DNA from: Stictocephala bisonia
Lineage: Eukaryota > Arthropoda > Insecta > Hemiptera > Membracidae
DNA length: 64,000 nt
Assembly (NCBI GenBank): GCA_035578905.1
Contig: JAQJVL010000419.1
Span: 372,001 to 436,000 of the forward strand
Reading direction: 5' to 3'
The notes below the pieces were generated by a model. That model was not told the DNA's origin. It saw only the letters and a program-made list of their open reading frames with translations, and did not search any database. Shown here one piece after another: positions 45,400-58,409 of the stretch. Position 1 is the stretch's first letter. Every line of letters begins with the position of its first letter. Position numbers and translations under genes: made by a program.

Positions 45400-48177
45400 T
45401 TTCCTCACCGAAACTTACATTCGGCTGCATTCATATAAACATTAGAAGTCTAAGACAGAATTTTGATGTATTTTTAGCCAATTTAGCAAAATTTGATTAC
45501 GACATTGATGTGATAGTTTTGACTGAAATTTGGATTTTTGAAGACAAAATATGTTGTTATAACAGACCAGGATAATTAAGCTTTGCAAAATGTAATGAAA
45601 CTTACCGCAGTGGCGGAATAATAGCATTTATACGTGATACAATCAATGTTAGAGATAAGCGTATGACCATGGAATCTGCGGATATTTTAGTTTTGGAAGT
45701 AAAAATAAGAAATTCTATTTGTCATAATGTTGGTATATACAGACTTTAAAACTACTCAGAATATAGTTTCATATAAGAATTAGAACCATGATTAAATCAA
45801 CTTGCAATTAATTCAATTTTTCTAGGTGACGTCAATATTTGTTTAAAAAAGACAAACCAGAAGTAAAAACTTACATGTCCTTAATGTACAATAATGGATT
45901 TGCTTCCTTTATTAATAGTTTTACGAGAATATCCTCAGACTCATCTTCATGTATAGATTATAATTTTTTACGACATAAAGAACTATATAACAGATCCTAG
46001 TTTATTTACAATAGCAATAAAATATTATACAACAACTAATTTGCTAAAAAATAGTTCTTTTACAACATCTTACGAAAAAATAAATTTCGAGTCCAGTAAA
46101 AGCATTTTAATTAACTATAATTGAGTAAACTTATTTAAAGGAAATGATGTAAACAGTGCATTAAATACATTTTATAGCATAATTGAAAATGCCCCCTTTT
46201 AAAGTAAGGAGATAAAAGTCAACTATAAATATCAAAAAGCAAAATACAGGAATCCTGGGATCAATGAATATCTGTTAAACAAAATTGGAAAAAGAAACAA
46301 ACTAACAAAATTAAAGAAAAAAGCCGTACCTAGAGTTTTAAACATACTTTAATGATTTTGTACATAAACTTAATATGGATATTAGTAAAGCTGAGGACAA
46401 ATATTACTCAACATCTATTTGAAGCATGTAATGGTAATAGTTCTCAACAGTGGGAACATTAGCTGATTACAACAGCTTAACTGATAAGAGATAAGGAGCT
46501 GATAACATGTGTGCGAAACAAAGACGGTAACAATGGGGAGGATCCACAACAATTAGCTAATTTGTTCAACAACTATTTTGTCGATGCTCCATTATCACTG
46601 GTGACCGGCTTGCCCGACACTGGAGATGTGGAGCCCTCTGGTTGTGTTTATCAAACTAACAGCATGTCCCTGTATCCAGTATGCTAGCAAGAAGTACTAA
46701 AAATAATAAATTCGTTGAAAAAATAAATATATGTCGGCTGCGACTCTCTTTCAGTTGAGAGTATAAAGAAAATTGCCCTAGAAATTAGTCATATATTAGC
46801 TCACTTAATCAACACTAGTTTTTTGACAGTACAGTTTCTCTCCAAACTGAAGTAAAGTATTGTTGTGCCAATTTTTAAGAAATATAGGCGAGATTTGTTG
46901 TAAAATTATCGGCCGATTGGCTTGTTGTCGGTGCTGTCCAAGGTATTCGAGCGAGCTATGAAAATACTGCTCTTAGAATTTTTAGACACGCACAAAATGT
47001 TTAGTCCAAAATAAGTTGAATTTATTAAAGGAAAAAGTAAGGAATTAGCAGTCAGAGAGTTTACAGAGGAAGTTTATAAAAGCTTTAACAATAGTGACAA
47101 ACATCTGGAATATTTATAGCCTTTGATCTTGTCGATCACGAAATTCTACTGTATAAATTAGATACCTGATTGGACGCTTTCAACAAGTCCGCATTCAAAA
47201 AATATGAAATCCGACTAGAATTATAACGAAAGGCGTCCTCAGGGGTCCGTGCTTTCTGCTCATCTATTTCTAATATTTATAAACAGTTTACTGAATATTC
47301 CAATGCGTGGAAAAATTAGTGCGTTCACTTATGATATCTCACTCCGTTATACAAACAAAAATTTGGCACCTATTTGGATAGATTTGAATGAATATCTAAA
47401 AACACTTCGAAATTGGTGCAACAGTAATAAAATGATAATTAACGCTTCAAACAACAAATCTCATTAACTTTGATCTAAAAGGATTTTCTTTTGACTTAGA
47501 CCTACGATTCCATACGAGCAACGAGTGTTACCAACCGAATCAAATTATTTGCAACTGTGTCGAAACTGAGCAAGTTGAACAAACAAAGTATTTAGGGGTT
47601 TACTAGACGAGAAGCTGTCATGGAAACCTCACAATTCACAGTCAAATTCACATTAGAAAATTCTATTCCTTAAGAAATATTTTAAATTCAAACCTCATGC
47701 GCGCTCTTTACTCTGCACTCATAGATTCAAAATTAAATTATGCAATAGAAAACTGGGGAGGTACCGATAAAGTTTCCATAAAACCATTGATTGTAACACA
47801 AAGTTATTTCGTTCGGATAGTAATTTTTCAATCAAAACGTGTTTCTGCTCTTCTGTTGTATGGCCAGTTAAAGATTATTTCCTAAACTCACCTATTTGTC
47901 TACAAAGTTTTGAAAGTTTTATAACAGAAGGGGAAATTATGGCGTTGAAAAAGCATATAATAAAACAAGAAGTGCAGCACTTGGCCTCTACACCGATCCC
48001 AAACTTAATAAAACTATTTTCAATAAAAGGGTTGTGTTTTTAGAGCCAAAATTTTACAATCAACTACAAAATTTCATTAAAGTTAAAAATAAAACCTGTA
48101 AACAATTTCTAGCTAAAGTTAAGCGATGGTTGCTAACTAAAGACGATGTTAACGATTTATTTTACATTATGTCATAA
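45400..48177 (+). pseudogene. LINE ORF2 relic (endonuclease + reverse transcriptase), CR1/Jockey group
   Basis: The endonuclease part has NIRSLRQNFDVFL (45440), VLTEIWIFED (45515), YRSGGIIAFIRDT (45605) and LGDVNICLK (45823), matching AP-endonuclease boxes. The reverse transcriptase has NYRPIGLLSVLSKVFERAMK (46908), RPQGSVLSAHLFLIFINSLL (47232) and AFTYDISL (47324) in place of the catalytic FADD. It continues with LRNWCNSNKMIINASN and a tail ending KVKRWLLTKDDVNDLFYIMS at 48177. ORF2 lies directly after ORF1, so this is one nearly full-length copy about 4 kb long, dead by many mutations. Confidence 0.85.
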
Positions 48178-48729
48178 GTGCTTAACCAAAAATGAGTTTT
48201 GTTTTTTGCTCTTAGATAGGAAAGAGAAATTATTCAGTTTTGCTGTAAATTTGGTATATAACTAGGAATATATTACTTTGTTTTGTTATGTCATTTTAGT
48301 TTTACAGATAGAATAGTACAATAAGAAGTGAATGGTCTTGTTCAGTGCGATACGTGATACGCGAGTCATGTGTAGCGGGTTGTCGGAGTCCAGATATCAC
48401 TAAGTTGAGAACTCTGACTGAATAACCAATCCATTGTAGTATTTTTTTTTGTGCTAGCCATAACTACATGTTAAAATGGCCATATAATGGTAAGTTTTGT
48501 AAAAATAGTTTGGCATAAATATTTCTACTTCTCTCTTTTTCCCGAGGAGCGGGTGCAGAACTGCAGACGCAGAAATTCATTAGGCGATTGCTGTCTTCAA
48601 AGAAAATACGAATATAAGCCGACAATATTCCCGAACGATCTCACTCCGTTGTTCACCCGCCAACATAAACTTCCAATACACTGCGTAGGAGTATGTCTAA
48701 CCAACGTACTGTACTTTAGACTAGACCTA

Positions 48730-48985
48730 GTCTTACACACTTGGTACCAGGCACAGATCGATACACTTGGGACTACACCTAGACAGACACACTTGAGGGC
48801 CATACCGTCGGACACATTTAGGACCAGACACAGACCGACATACTTGGGAACATACCTAGACCGACACACTTGGGACCAAACCCTGACCGATACATTTGAG
48901 ACCAGACCTTGTCCGACATACTTGGGACCAGATACAGCCCGACACACTTGGGACCAGGCACAGACCAACACACTTCGAAAAAATG
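48730..48985. repeat. 26-bp minisatellite, ~9 degenerate copies
   Basis: Units like CTTGGGACCAGACACAGACC then GACACA repeat with substitutions and some length changes. Open frames through it are incidental. Confidence 0.8.
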
Positions 48986-49674
48986 TTGTTCTTTAATGAT
49001 TTAGCAGATTGTTAATATAAAAAATTGGCGTCCATTTTTTAAATGCTATAATACAGTATTAAAAGAATACTATTGTTGGTTAAAATATTGCACTGCTAGA
49101 GCTATGAACAGCTTTAACAAGACCAATAAAATGCTTACTCCCAAACTTTAATTACAGACTGAATCCTTTAAATACAAACCCCAGGCTTTTGGCATTATTC
49201 GTAGAAATATAGCTCACTCAATATGTAAAAAGAGTACTTAGTATTACATTTTTAACAATCTATGTAAAATATTTATAATAAATATAGGTACCATAGTTTT
49301 AAATAAGCAGCGAATTGTTAGTAAGATTCTTTTTATATCAATGGGAATTTAAACTCATGAGTTGAAAGATGACTTTTTGTAGAGATTTTTGGCTGACAAT
49401 ATTTTAAAGCGTTAAACATTCTAGCGCTATAATATGTTAATATTTTGTTATTTCTTTTTTATTAAAAATATATTATAAATTATTTTATTTTATTTCAGGT
49501 AATTGTTGGCTCCAGCTTCAGGCGCTCTCTTCAATAACGTATCTTTTTATGATTCGTGCATTGAGTTGAATTTTCATGATACAGTATTATTTAGTATTTA
49601 TAATAGTAATTTATTTATGCAAATTTTACTATTGTTTTGCTATCAATGTTTTTCAGTTTCAGTTTCGATCAATC

Positions 49675-50063
49675 GGAGATAACGTGCGTGCGTGTCGTGT
49701 GTGAGAGAGAGAGGAGGCTGGCAGACGGACCAACAGACGTGTGTCGCTGCGCTAGCCGTGCTGTGGTGTAGTAGCTCGGTTCATAACGCGCGCACACACA
49801 TACACACTCGCCGACACACGCAACACACACACTCACACCAAAATAATTATTAAGAATTCCATTCTTCCCCTCCTTTGCGGTGTCGATGCCCTGTCCCCCT
49901 CCCCCGTGTCAGGTGCTCAGTACGGCCAGGGCCCGGCGCGGATCAGTACGGTCAAGGCTAGCCTGTGCGCCACTTGCCTAGTCAGTGCTCAGTGAGACAT
50001 GTGCCGTTGGAATTCTTGTGCTGCTTGACATAGGTCGCCTTTGCTCTTCCTTCTACATTGTCA
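49675..50063 (+). promoter_or_regulatory. CpG-rich island, possible promoter / 5' non-coding exon
   Basis: Against an AT-rich background this stretch is GC-rich with many CpGs (GTGCGTGCGTGTCGTGTGTG, GAGAGAGAGAGGAGGC, CGCGCGCACACACA, GCCCGGCGCGGATC) and ends TTGTCAG|GTATATC, a good splice donor. There is no long ORF. I read it as a possible TATA-less promoter and untranslated first exon of a gene continuing to the right; the strand is inferred from the donor. Confidence 0.4.
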
Positions 50064-53000
50064 GGTATATCTAACAAATTAATTCCTAAATACCATAATT
50101 CATAAATCCTATGATACCACACCACCGTTAGTCATCGACTTCTCTCTTACTCGGCGTTCAAGTCTCCAGACGCTTGTGTCCATGTGGCTTGCTACATTCA
50201 TCTTAATCTCGCATATTTCATTCTAAATATTTGTTGTATAAATAAGTAAGAGCAATTGATTTTATATTTAACTTAGTGAATGAGTACTTTGTGCTTTCAT
50301 TGGGCGTCTCACTAACTGATGTCTTGTGGAGTTTATTGGAACACATAAGAATATCATAATATGTATCCCTTATGTATTATGAAAGTTGTTTAAATAAATA
50401 TAAAATCCTCGTATGTTATGGCCAGATGGTCCGTATTACCGATATTAATTGATATATTAACTTTATATCGAATATCACGATAACACTGCAAAGTTATATT
50501 CGTCTTAGATCTTATAAATTAGATTTAGGAAGCTACTAGCAGTAGAGGTATAGTTAAAAATACTTTTTTTTAAATTAAATTCATTCTTATGTATAACTCG
50601 AATATTTAACTCGTAAAAATTGTATGTTTCAAAAAAACGTAAAACATCTAAGCCTTTATTTATAGACTACTAAAAGTTATTATAAATAAAGTACTATATT
50701 AGGCTATATGTTGCTTTTTAAAATCGAACTACTTTTTAAAATAAAGTGTATGTTCATTTCATTAGAAGTTTAGTACGCTTGTAATATGCGCAATCAACCC
50801 GATCTTAGACTGCCGTCTGCGTCGATCCAAGCCAGTATCTGAGTTGCGACAATTCTCCATCTCAGGTAGCCCGTCCAGTTATGCTAAGGGGAAATCAACT
50901 TAGGCTACAAGCTGAGCAACAGAAATATTTCCGTGTTCAACTACGATACTAGTTGAAACCAAATATCGTGACTTGACTAGATATTGATGTTACACATTAA
51001 TTAGTATTAAGTGGGCAGTTCAGTTAGTTAAATATTTTTAAATATCAGAACTTTTTTATAAATCATTCATTTTACGATAGTACTTTAAATTTTACAGTAA
51101 TTCAATTTTAATAAACTATAAATGTAAAAATAGCAGGCTAAAACATATATTGAAATTCCCTTGGAATAAGTATAGTTCTAGTAATTAAATATAAATAGAT
51201 TTACTCTATAATTAGTTTATTTTTTGTAGAGAAACATCAAGTACAAAATATTACAATGATAGGCCATACATTTGTTGAATTTTATTCTTTATTGATGACA
51301 ATACTAAGTGATTATAACAATAATTATAATGTAATTAACTTACTATGTAAATATACTTAACTCAGATACAAATCATTGTTTTCGTATATACTTAGATGAC
51401 ATCCCAAGAAGGGTATGATGCTGGTGTCCACATAACTCAAGAAATAAGGCCACTGATATCTGATGGTGTTCGTGCAATGTGTGTACGTTGATATATTTTT
51501 GCAAATTTAGTTACTTATAATTAATTCGAGAGGTAATTAAAAATCACTTTGTGTTAGTCATTACAGTATTTGTAAATATTATGCCAGTGTTAAGTTCGAT
51601 AGATAAAAGAAAAAATAATATGTATTAATTCAAAAAAAGTATCACCAAGAGGTAAAAATTATAAATAAGATAATTGGAATCCGTCGTCAAATGAATGTCA
51701 GAACAACTAGTTTCACTTGTGCAATATTGTTTGTTCGACATTGATTGCACAGTTGGAATGTGGAGTGTCGAATTATGTACTGTATAGTTCGTATTATTAT
51801 GATGTGTATTATCATATATCTGTATATTATGATATGTATTACATTCATGATATAGACTTAAGAAAGGATATTTATTATTTGGGATTGGAAACTAATTAGA
51901 CATTGATGGTACCGCTACAGGTAGATCGTCGCAAATTAAGCACTAGTTGTATGGATCTTTTGGGCACTTGTCACAACTCGAGCAGGGCTCACATGAATTC
52001 GGCAACTTTTACCTGCTCTGGTGGAAGGAGTAGCATGATCTCGGCAACTTTTATAAACCCGACCGCAACAGAAAGGCACGAATTTGACAATTGTGGGGGA
52101 AGAAGAGGAAGAGAAAAATGATAGCGAGTAAAACTGGCGTCCAAAATAGTGTACTTCAATCAGTAACAAACAAATAAAGTAAACCGATATTTATATTATA
52201 TGTTTTCTATCTTACTTAAATTAGAGTACACATAGGCCTACTGTATATACAATAACCATATAAGGAAAATACTAATAATACTATAATCATGTACTGTACT
52301 AAGTAAAGACTTATAATAGTGTTGCTTATATTGAACTAGCCGTCTGACCACTATATTTTATGCACCTTTGTAAAACATAGCGCCATAACGTAGTTCTACA
52401 TTTACTGTACTGATCAATGTACAGACAACTGTTATAACGGCATCAATAACAAACTATACTTACTGACTGACTGATATGATACTGACTATGATTTTTTTTC
52501 TAATTCTTGGAGAAAGTATTTTTTCAAACGGGGTTTCTAAAATTATACCTTTTCTTATCATTAATATTACAATGAATTATTCTCAACGGCTAAAATTATA
52601 ACTCAAAACTGATAGATTTAAATTTTCTTAACTGAAAAAATCTACTCTTAAGTTTCATATTTAGCGCAAAAATGGATTTTAAATAAGTTAAATTAACAAA
52701 CACAAAATGTCCTTAGGGTAGCTGCTCAGTAATAAACTTAGGCTTCGAACTTTAATGTGTTATAACAGTTTCATGATAAAAACAGTTAAAACTATAGTTT
52801 TTTAATAAACTTGTTTTATTTATATTCTATTCATTTTGTTACAATATTGAGATTAAGTCTACGTTTCTTAGTATACAACTAAAGTTGTTTCAGATGTAAA
52901 GAGTTATTTTTAGTAAACGTATAACATGTTATACAAAATGTATTTTTTATATTATTTTACAAATAGAATTGGTTATTTACTTAGTTCTGTAAGCCGACTA

Positions 53001-53400
53001 AATCCTCTCTGTTAACACCCGTGTACCGTCCGTTGTACAGCCGGCAACTGTATGTGCCGCGACTTTTCTTATGTCTACGATTATGACTAAACCATTAGTT
53101 TTAATTGTTTAAAAAATATTATTGGTAATGTCAACTATTTACCTAAAATGGATTTACAGGCCAAAAACATGCAAGGTACATAAATTTCATGTTTTTGAGC
53201 TAAACTACACTTTTTATATAATTAAACAGAGCCAAATAATATTTAAGAGTTGTTAGAATCATCACCAAACAAGATTCTCTACCACTCTATAAAATTTCAT
53301 AATTTTCACTCAGTTGTAAGTGTATCAAATCACAGTTTTAATGCACTACTATAAATGTGTTCACTCGGCTGACGACCAAACTGAGCAAGTTGACCAAATG
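50064..53400. other. AT-rich DNA, mostly without features
   Basis: Apart from the candidate exon at 51394, a GC-richer patch at 51900-52130 has a 72-codon frame with a CGGCAACTTTTA-containing duplicated segment but no known domain. Confidence 0.5.
51394..51492 (+). CDS. Possible short coding exon
   Basis: After TATATACTTAG, a plausible acceptor, an ATG opens MTSQEGYDAGVHITQEIRPL and continues ISDGVRAM up to GTGTACG (possible donor) or a stop shortly after. Composition differs from the AT-rich flanks. It could be the first coding exon downstream of the 5' exon at 49.7-50.1 kb. I do not recognise the peptide and cannot exclude a transposon fragment. Confidence 0.3.
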
Positions 53401-53404
53401 GATA

Positions 53405-53465
53405 TAAGACGGAACTGGCTTCAACTGCCGTAATGTTAGTTGTATAGAGATAGCGACTCTCTCTG
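53405..53465. repeat. Lone diverged monomer of the 90-bp minisatellite
   Basis: GGAACTGGCTTCAACTGCCG followed by TAATGTTAGTTGTATAG matches the AACTGGCTTCAACTCTCG TAATGTGTTGTGCATGG part of the 41-kb unit. It may mark the ancestral or dispersed source sequence. Confidence 0.5.
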
Positions 53466-53744
53466 TGTAGCCAACCACCCCCTCGCCACTATCTGCAGAG
53501 ATGTTGTCAAGTTCGTTTTTGGGTTTAGCTGGCCCTTTTTACAACCCTATTTTCTGCTTCATTGAGTTGCCGAGTTCGTGCCTGCTCCTCGAGCACACCC
53601 ATCAATTCAGCAAACGAACTATAAAAATAGAGTTTCCTGATTAGCTTGTTACATGCAGGTAGAAACACAGTACCTTTGCAAGAACGTCACACAACACAGA
53701 CTTATTGCAATTTAAGTACTCAGTGTACATCCTAGTTGATCCAT

Positions 53745-53870
53745 CACTCTGGTCTGAGGATGGTAAGCGTGGTTTACCAAGATCGATTACCATAATGTCT
53801 TACATTTTGTGCTCATATTGTAATACGTTTGTGTTGTGGGACGTTCAGTTATGTTGTACTATAAAACAAT
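53745..53870. repeat. Dispersed repeat, partner of 7316-7440
   Basis: Same order of blocks as at 7.3 kb: GAGGATGGTAAGCGTGGTTTA, ACCATAAT, TTTGTGTTGTGG and a following CGTTCAGTTA. Confidence 0.55.
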
Positions 53871-53989
53871 TCGTGGTATTTATGCGCTTTCTAGACTCCT
53901 CGCCAATTTTGACGTTTTTATCACCAGTGGGTAGAATCAGGTCTATATTTTATGATAATTCACTTTTTATTCCGCGGAAATAACGTTTA

Positions 53990-55580
53990 ATATGAAAAAA
54001 CAAAAACAAAAAACAAAAAAAACAAAATTCTAAATTTTGAAAATGTTATTTTTCAATTTATCTCCTTTACTTTTCGTGATTTTTTTCATAATAAAAAAAA
54101 ATTGTAGTTTTTCGTACTGAACACGAGTTTGAAAACTATTTTTGTCTACAAGAATTATTTCTCAAGATATTATGAAAAAAACTACGTTCGCTTCAAATCA
54201 CCTATGGTGTCCATATGCACAACGTTAATAGGAACTACGACTGGCCACCAAAAACAAATTTCCACGTATTCCTACCGGAGTGACGGCTGGCAGGCCGTCA
54301 CGGAGGCCAGGCACCCGAATTTAATGCAAATTATGAATTTTTGTTGAGTATATAGAAGATTAGGATAAGTTGCATTTTCGGGCTGAAAAATTAATTTTAT
54401 TGAAAACCCAATTATATATTCTTGTTCAGCACAAAAGACAAGTAAAATTTAAAACAAATCTCTTTAAAAACTATAATTTTTTAAAAAATTTGTTTTTTTA
54501 CTATCACATAGAAAACCAGTTTTTTAATTTTTCGGTAAAAACGAGTTTTCCGCATCTAAAATCAACCTCTTCAAGAATTATAATCTCACAATTTAACACT
54601 TGTTCAACAAGAAATCACATTTTCAGATGACTGTAGAAAGTTCATAAATTACCCAATTAGTTTCACTAAATTTAAAATTCTCCTTCGTGAAGCTGGTTTA
54701 CTTTTGTGAATTTTTATAGTCTATCGCAAAAATATACTGTTATAAAAATAGACTAATTAAATAGATTTAACTTAAAGCAGACGTTTTCATTTTTTTTTCT
54801 TCTTAATTTAATACTTCTGCTTTAATTTCAAAGCACACACGTTGAAATTAAATTTCATTACCCATTGAAAAGCATGCAAAATTAATTGTAGAACTGCGAT
54901 AGTAATGAAAGGAGATTAAGAATATTAGGCCTGCTGTTGTACAACTAACTTTGATTGTCCTGAGTGGATACGTTGTAGTTTTACCAGGACTCAGAGCTGT
55001 TCCAAGTCGTGACGACCGACCTCTCCAGACGGTGCCAACAACGGTGCTGTTATTTCTGGGACTTACCGTTCTCACATCCGGGTTGACACCGACTGAGCAC
55101 TTGGTTAATTGTGGTCCAAACAACTGTATTACATGATAAGTACGTTAACCTGTCGGCTTGTGACTGCCGCATCTCTGGCCACAGCTCCTATTCTATATTC
55201 TTTTTCCTCTCACAAATCCATAGAGAAAGTAAATCATTTACAATGTGTAGCCATTTAATATAACTTCATTTGTATTCCACCTTAAACTATAAGTAAGTCT
55301 TTAAAATGTGTTGTCTACTGATATTACTTTTCATATTTTATGTTTTTAATTTAGTAATAATTCTCAAATAAATATAAATAAATATCAAATTTCTTCTTTG
55401 AGTTCTTTATTGGAGATTATTTAAATAATAAACAATATTTATAATTTAAATGAATAAATAATTGAAGAATCCATCATGATGTGATGTTTAGCGATGCAAT
55501 AGTTGGTTGTTGTACATTTTAGTTGAATAGTTTTTAATATTCCTACAAAACAGATAAAATTTAAATAGTCAGCGAAATGG
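53990..55580. other. AT-rich DNA with short GC-rich islands, no gene assigned
   Basis: An 8-bp hairpin GTGACGGC...GCCGTCAC lies at about 54282-54303. A GC-richer patch at 54950-55130 is open on both strands (61 and 91 codons) without a motif I recognise. Confidence 0.4.
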
Positions 55581-56224
55581 ACAGCGTGGTGGCTCAGTGG
55601 CGTATGCTTTGGACTGTGGAGGACTGAGTCCAAGGTTCTACCGGCGTGGTGGCTCAGTGGCGAAGGCTTTGGACTGTGGAGGACTGAGTCCAGGTTTACG
55701 GGCGCTCAGGACTGTGGAGGGCTGAGTCCAAGGTTCTACCGGCGTGGTGGCTCAGTGGCGAAGGCTTTGGACTGTGGAGGACTGAGTCCAAGGTTCTACC
55801 GGCGTGGTGGCTCAGTGGCGAAGGCTTTGGACTGTGGAGGGCTGAGTCCAAGATTCTACCGGCGTGGTGGCTCAGTGGCGAAGGCTTTGGACTGTGGAGG
55901 GCTGAGTCCAAGGTTCTACGGGCGTGGTGGCTCAGTGGCGAAGGCTTTGGACTGTGGAGGACTGAGTCCAAGGTTCTACCGGCGTGGTGGCTCAGTGGCG
56001 AAGGCTTTGGACTGTGGAGGGCTGAGTCCAAGGCTCTACTGGCGTGGTTCTACCGGCGTGGTGGCTCAGTGGCGAAGGCTTTGGACTGTGGAGGGCTGAG
56101 TCCAAGGTTCTACCGGCGTGGTGGCTCAGTGGCGAAGGCTTTGGACTGTGGAGGGCTGAGTCCAAGGCTCTACTGGCGTGGTGGCTCAGTGGCAAAGGCT
56201 TTGGACTGTGGAGGGCTGAATCCC
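55581..56224 (+). repeat. 60-bp minisatellite with Pol III box-like sequence
   Basis: About eleven copies of a unit with GCGTGGTGGCTCAGTGGCGA, AGGCTTTGGACTGTGGAGG and CTGAGTCCAAGGTTCTACC. TGGCTCAGTGG fits the tRNA A box, and GGTTCTACC is a partial B box about 40 bp later. As 60 is divisible by 3, frames on both strands stay open; I see no gene. Confidence 0.9.
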
Positions 56225-56261
56225 CACTGAGCCAACGGTCGGTTCTTCACAGTATCACGCG

Positions 56262-56279
56262 CAGAACCGGCCGGTTCTG
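56262..56279. repeat. 18-bp perfect palindrome
   Basis: CAGAACCGGCCGGTTCTG, just right of the 60-bp array; flanked by further GGTTCTTCAC / GTGAAC-type sequence. Confidence 0.8.
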
Positions 56280-57199
56280 TGAACGCACAGTTCACATTGG
56301 TTCGTAGCCCATGTGAACTGGCAAGTGAAGTTTTTATTTAAAAAAATAAAATAAAATAGAAGTTATTTAATAATTCTAGTCACTAACAAGACATTTTAAG
56401 TTACTAGAGTAAAATTTTTATTTTTATTTTAGCTATTAATATTATAATTTCTATTACTCCTATGGCTAATTTAGAATACTAATGTAATGAATTTTATGAA
56501 ACAAGAAGCTATCTATGGTGATAGCGTCAATGTTATAAATATTCTTAAATGTTTTAAAACCTAAGTTTTAAGATACCGCTCCACACTCCATAAATTTGGA
56601 ATGGGAATCACACTTGGAACTGGTTTTTAGTGCTGAAAAGATTAATTAATTAGGTTCCAAAATTTAGTGTACTGAAGTATACAATCCAAACTTAATTTTG
56701 TTCTGGTTCGATTAAAATCACAGTTAATGGAAGCCAATAGTAGTCAGTGTTCTTGGTGGTTCTATTTTATTATTGGACTACTGTAATATATTTTCGCACA
56801 AATAACGGTCCGTTTCGCTAACTAATAATACTTAGTAAGTGCTATGTCATAGATAACACATTACAACCATTTTCCGTTAATATATATTAAAGTAATATAT
56901 ATATATTAACCCCGCACACTTACAACACTAAAGTTATCAAATGATGAAAGAATCAACATGCGGGTCTAATCTCCGACAACTTACCGGAATATCAAGATGA
57001 AACGTGGTACCAAACACTGGGCGGCTAACTTAATTAAGTTAAATAAATTGTTCACAGACTATTTTCAATATACCAAATGTTTACCCAATTACATTCCTCC
57101 AATACACCTACATTTTATTTTTATTAAAATGAATGGTGGGTTTCAAAAGGGAAACTGTCATTTTAAAATAAAGATGGTGAATTCTTGCACAAATTGAAA

Positions 57200-57645
57200 T
57201 TTTCGTAAATGAAAAGTATTGAAAATGTATTTGTAAGAGTCACGATTTCTCTGTGTTCGTGTGAGAAGCTCGGGCAGATTAAGCAATGCACTTGTAGATC
57301 GTCATGATTTTTATGCGTTTAAGCTTGGAAGTATTGAACGATGTATTTGTAAAAAGCCGCGATTTTTCTGTGTTCGAGTTAATTTTGAACTTATTGAACA
57401 ATCCTACTTGTAGAACGTCATGTTTTTCTGTGTCGAGTTACAAGCCCTAAGATATTGAACAATGCACTTGTAGAAAGTCAACGATTTGTATGTGTTCGAA
57501 TAAGAAGCTTGGACATATTGTACAATGTATTAATAGAGTCAAGACTTTTCTGCGTCATAGTGAGAAGCTTGGAGTAATTGGAAAATACATTTGTAAAACG
57601 TCGTGGTTTTCATGTGTTCGAGTAAAACACTTGAAGTGGTTGAAC
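57200..57645. repeat. ~68-bp degenerate tandem repeat, ~6 copies
   Basis: Units share GAACAATG(C/T)A(C/T)TTGTA, then ACGATTT.TCTGTGTTCGA and AGAAGCTTGGA, with many indels. Confidence 0.7.
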
Positions 57646-57667
57646 AATGTACTTGGAGTGGATCGTC

Positions 57668-58320
57668 TGTAACCGAAATGGATTGCGAGTAAACCAGATA
57701 AAAACTATATGCACTGCTGAGGAGGGGTATGAACCTTTAAGGATCAGAACTGAAATAGAAGAATTTGAGGGGATATAAGAGTTTTTACCTGTTTGGTAAG
57801 CATAATTACTAGAAATAGTTGAAGCTGGAAGGAAATTGTAAAGAGAACACAGCAGTTCAATAAGTCTATGTAATTCAAGGATAAACGTATTCACCAGTAA
57901 GATTATGAATAAGGAAAAGAATAATGAAACCGTTTGTCCTATACGAGAGTACAACTTGGAAATTAGGAATACAAGGGATGAAACAACTAGAAGCCTTGGA
58001 CATTTGGCGTTATAGAAGGATGTTGCAGTTCAGCTGGAGGGATAGATAATCTAATGAAGAGGTGCTGAAAAGAATAAAACCTCTCTTGAGTCAAATACAA
58101 ACGAGAAGAGACAAACCAAACGAGTAGATCACATCTGAAGACATGCCAACATCATTATAATAATAGCAGAAGAAATTATTGAAGGAAGACATCGCATTGA
58201 CTACCAAGATTATCGCATATGTCCAGATTATGAAAGATTTGGGTTGTGATACCCATGGAGAAATTAAGAGGAAGGAATAAAAAAAGGAAGAGAGGTGTAC
58301 TGCTGTAAACCAAACTCAGG
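57668..58320 (+). pseudogene. LINE fragment B, ORF2 3' part
   Basis: Frames with LRVNQIKTICTAEEGYEP, then SRINVFTSKIMNKEKNNETV, then LEALDIWRYRRMLQFSWRDR, SNEEVLKRIKPLLSQIQTRR and MKDLGCDTHGEIKRKE appear in order. The 'LEAFE.W.YRRML.I.W..R.(S/T)NEEVL.RI' block is a hallmark of the post-RT region of a large group of animal LINEs. Stops and indels show it is dead. Confidence 0.7.
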
Positions 58321-58409
58321 GCTGAACACTAGCGATGGTTTACACACAGGGCTAATCTGGCGTCCTCTCATGATTGCACAACATTGCAGAAGTCTGTGAT
58401 GTGATAATG

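Noticed and set aside
45400..48177. Active LINE
   Set aside because: The catalytic FADD-type box reads YDIS and many frameshifts and stops interrupt both ORFs.
55581..56224. Cluster of tRNA genes
   Set aside because: A-box match only with a poor B box and no cloverleaf arms; 60 bp is too short.
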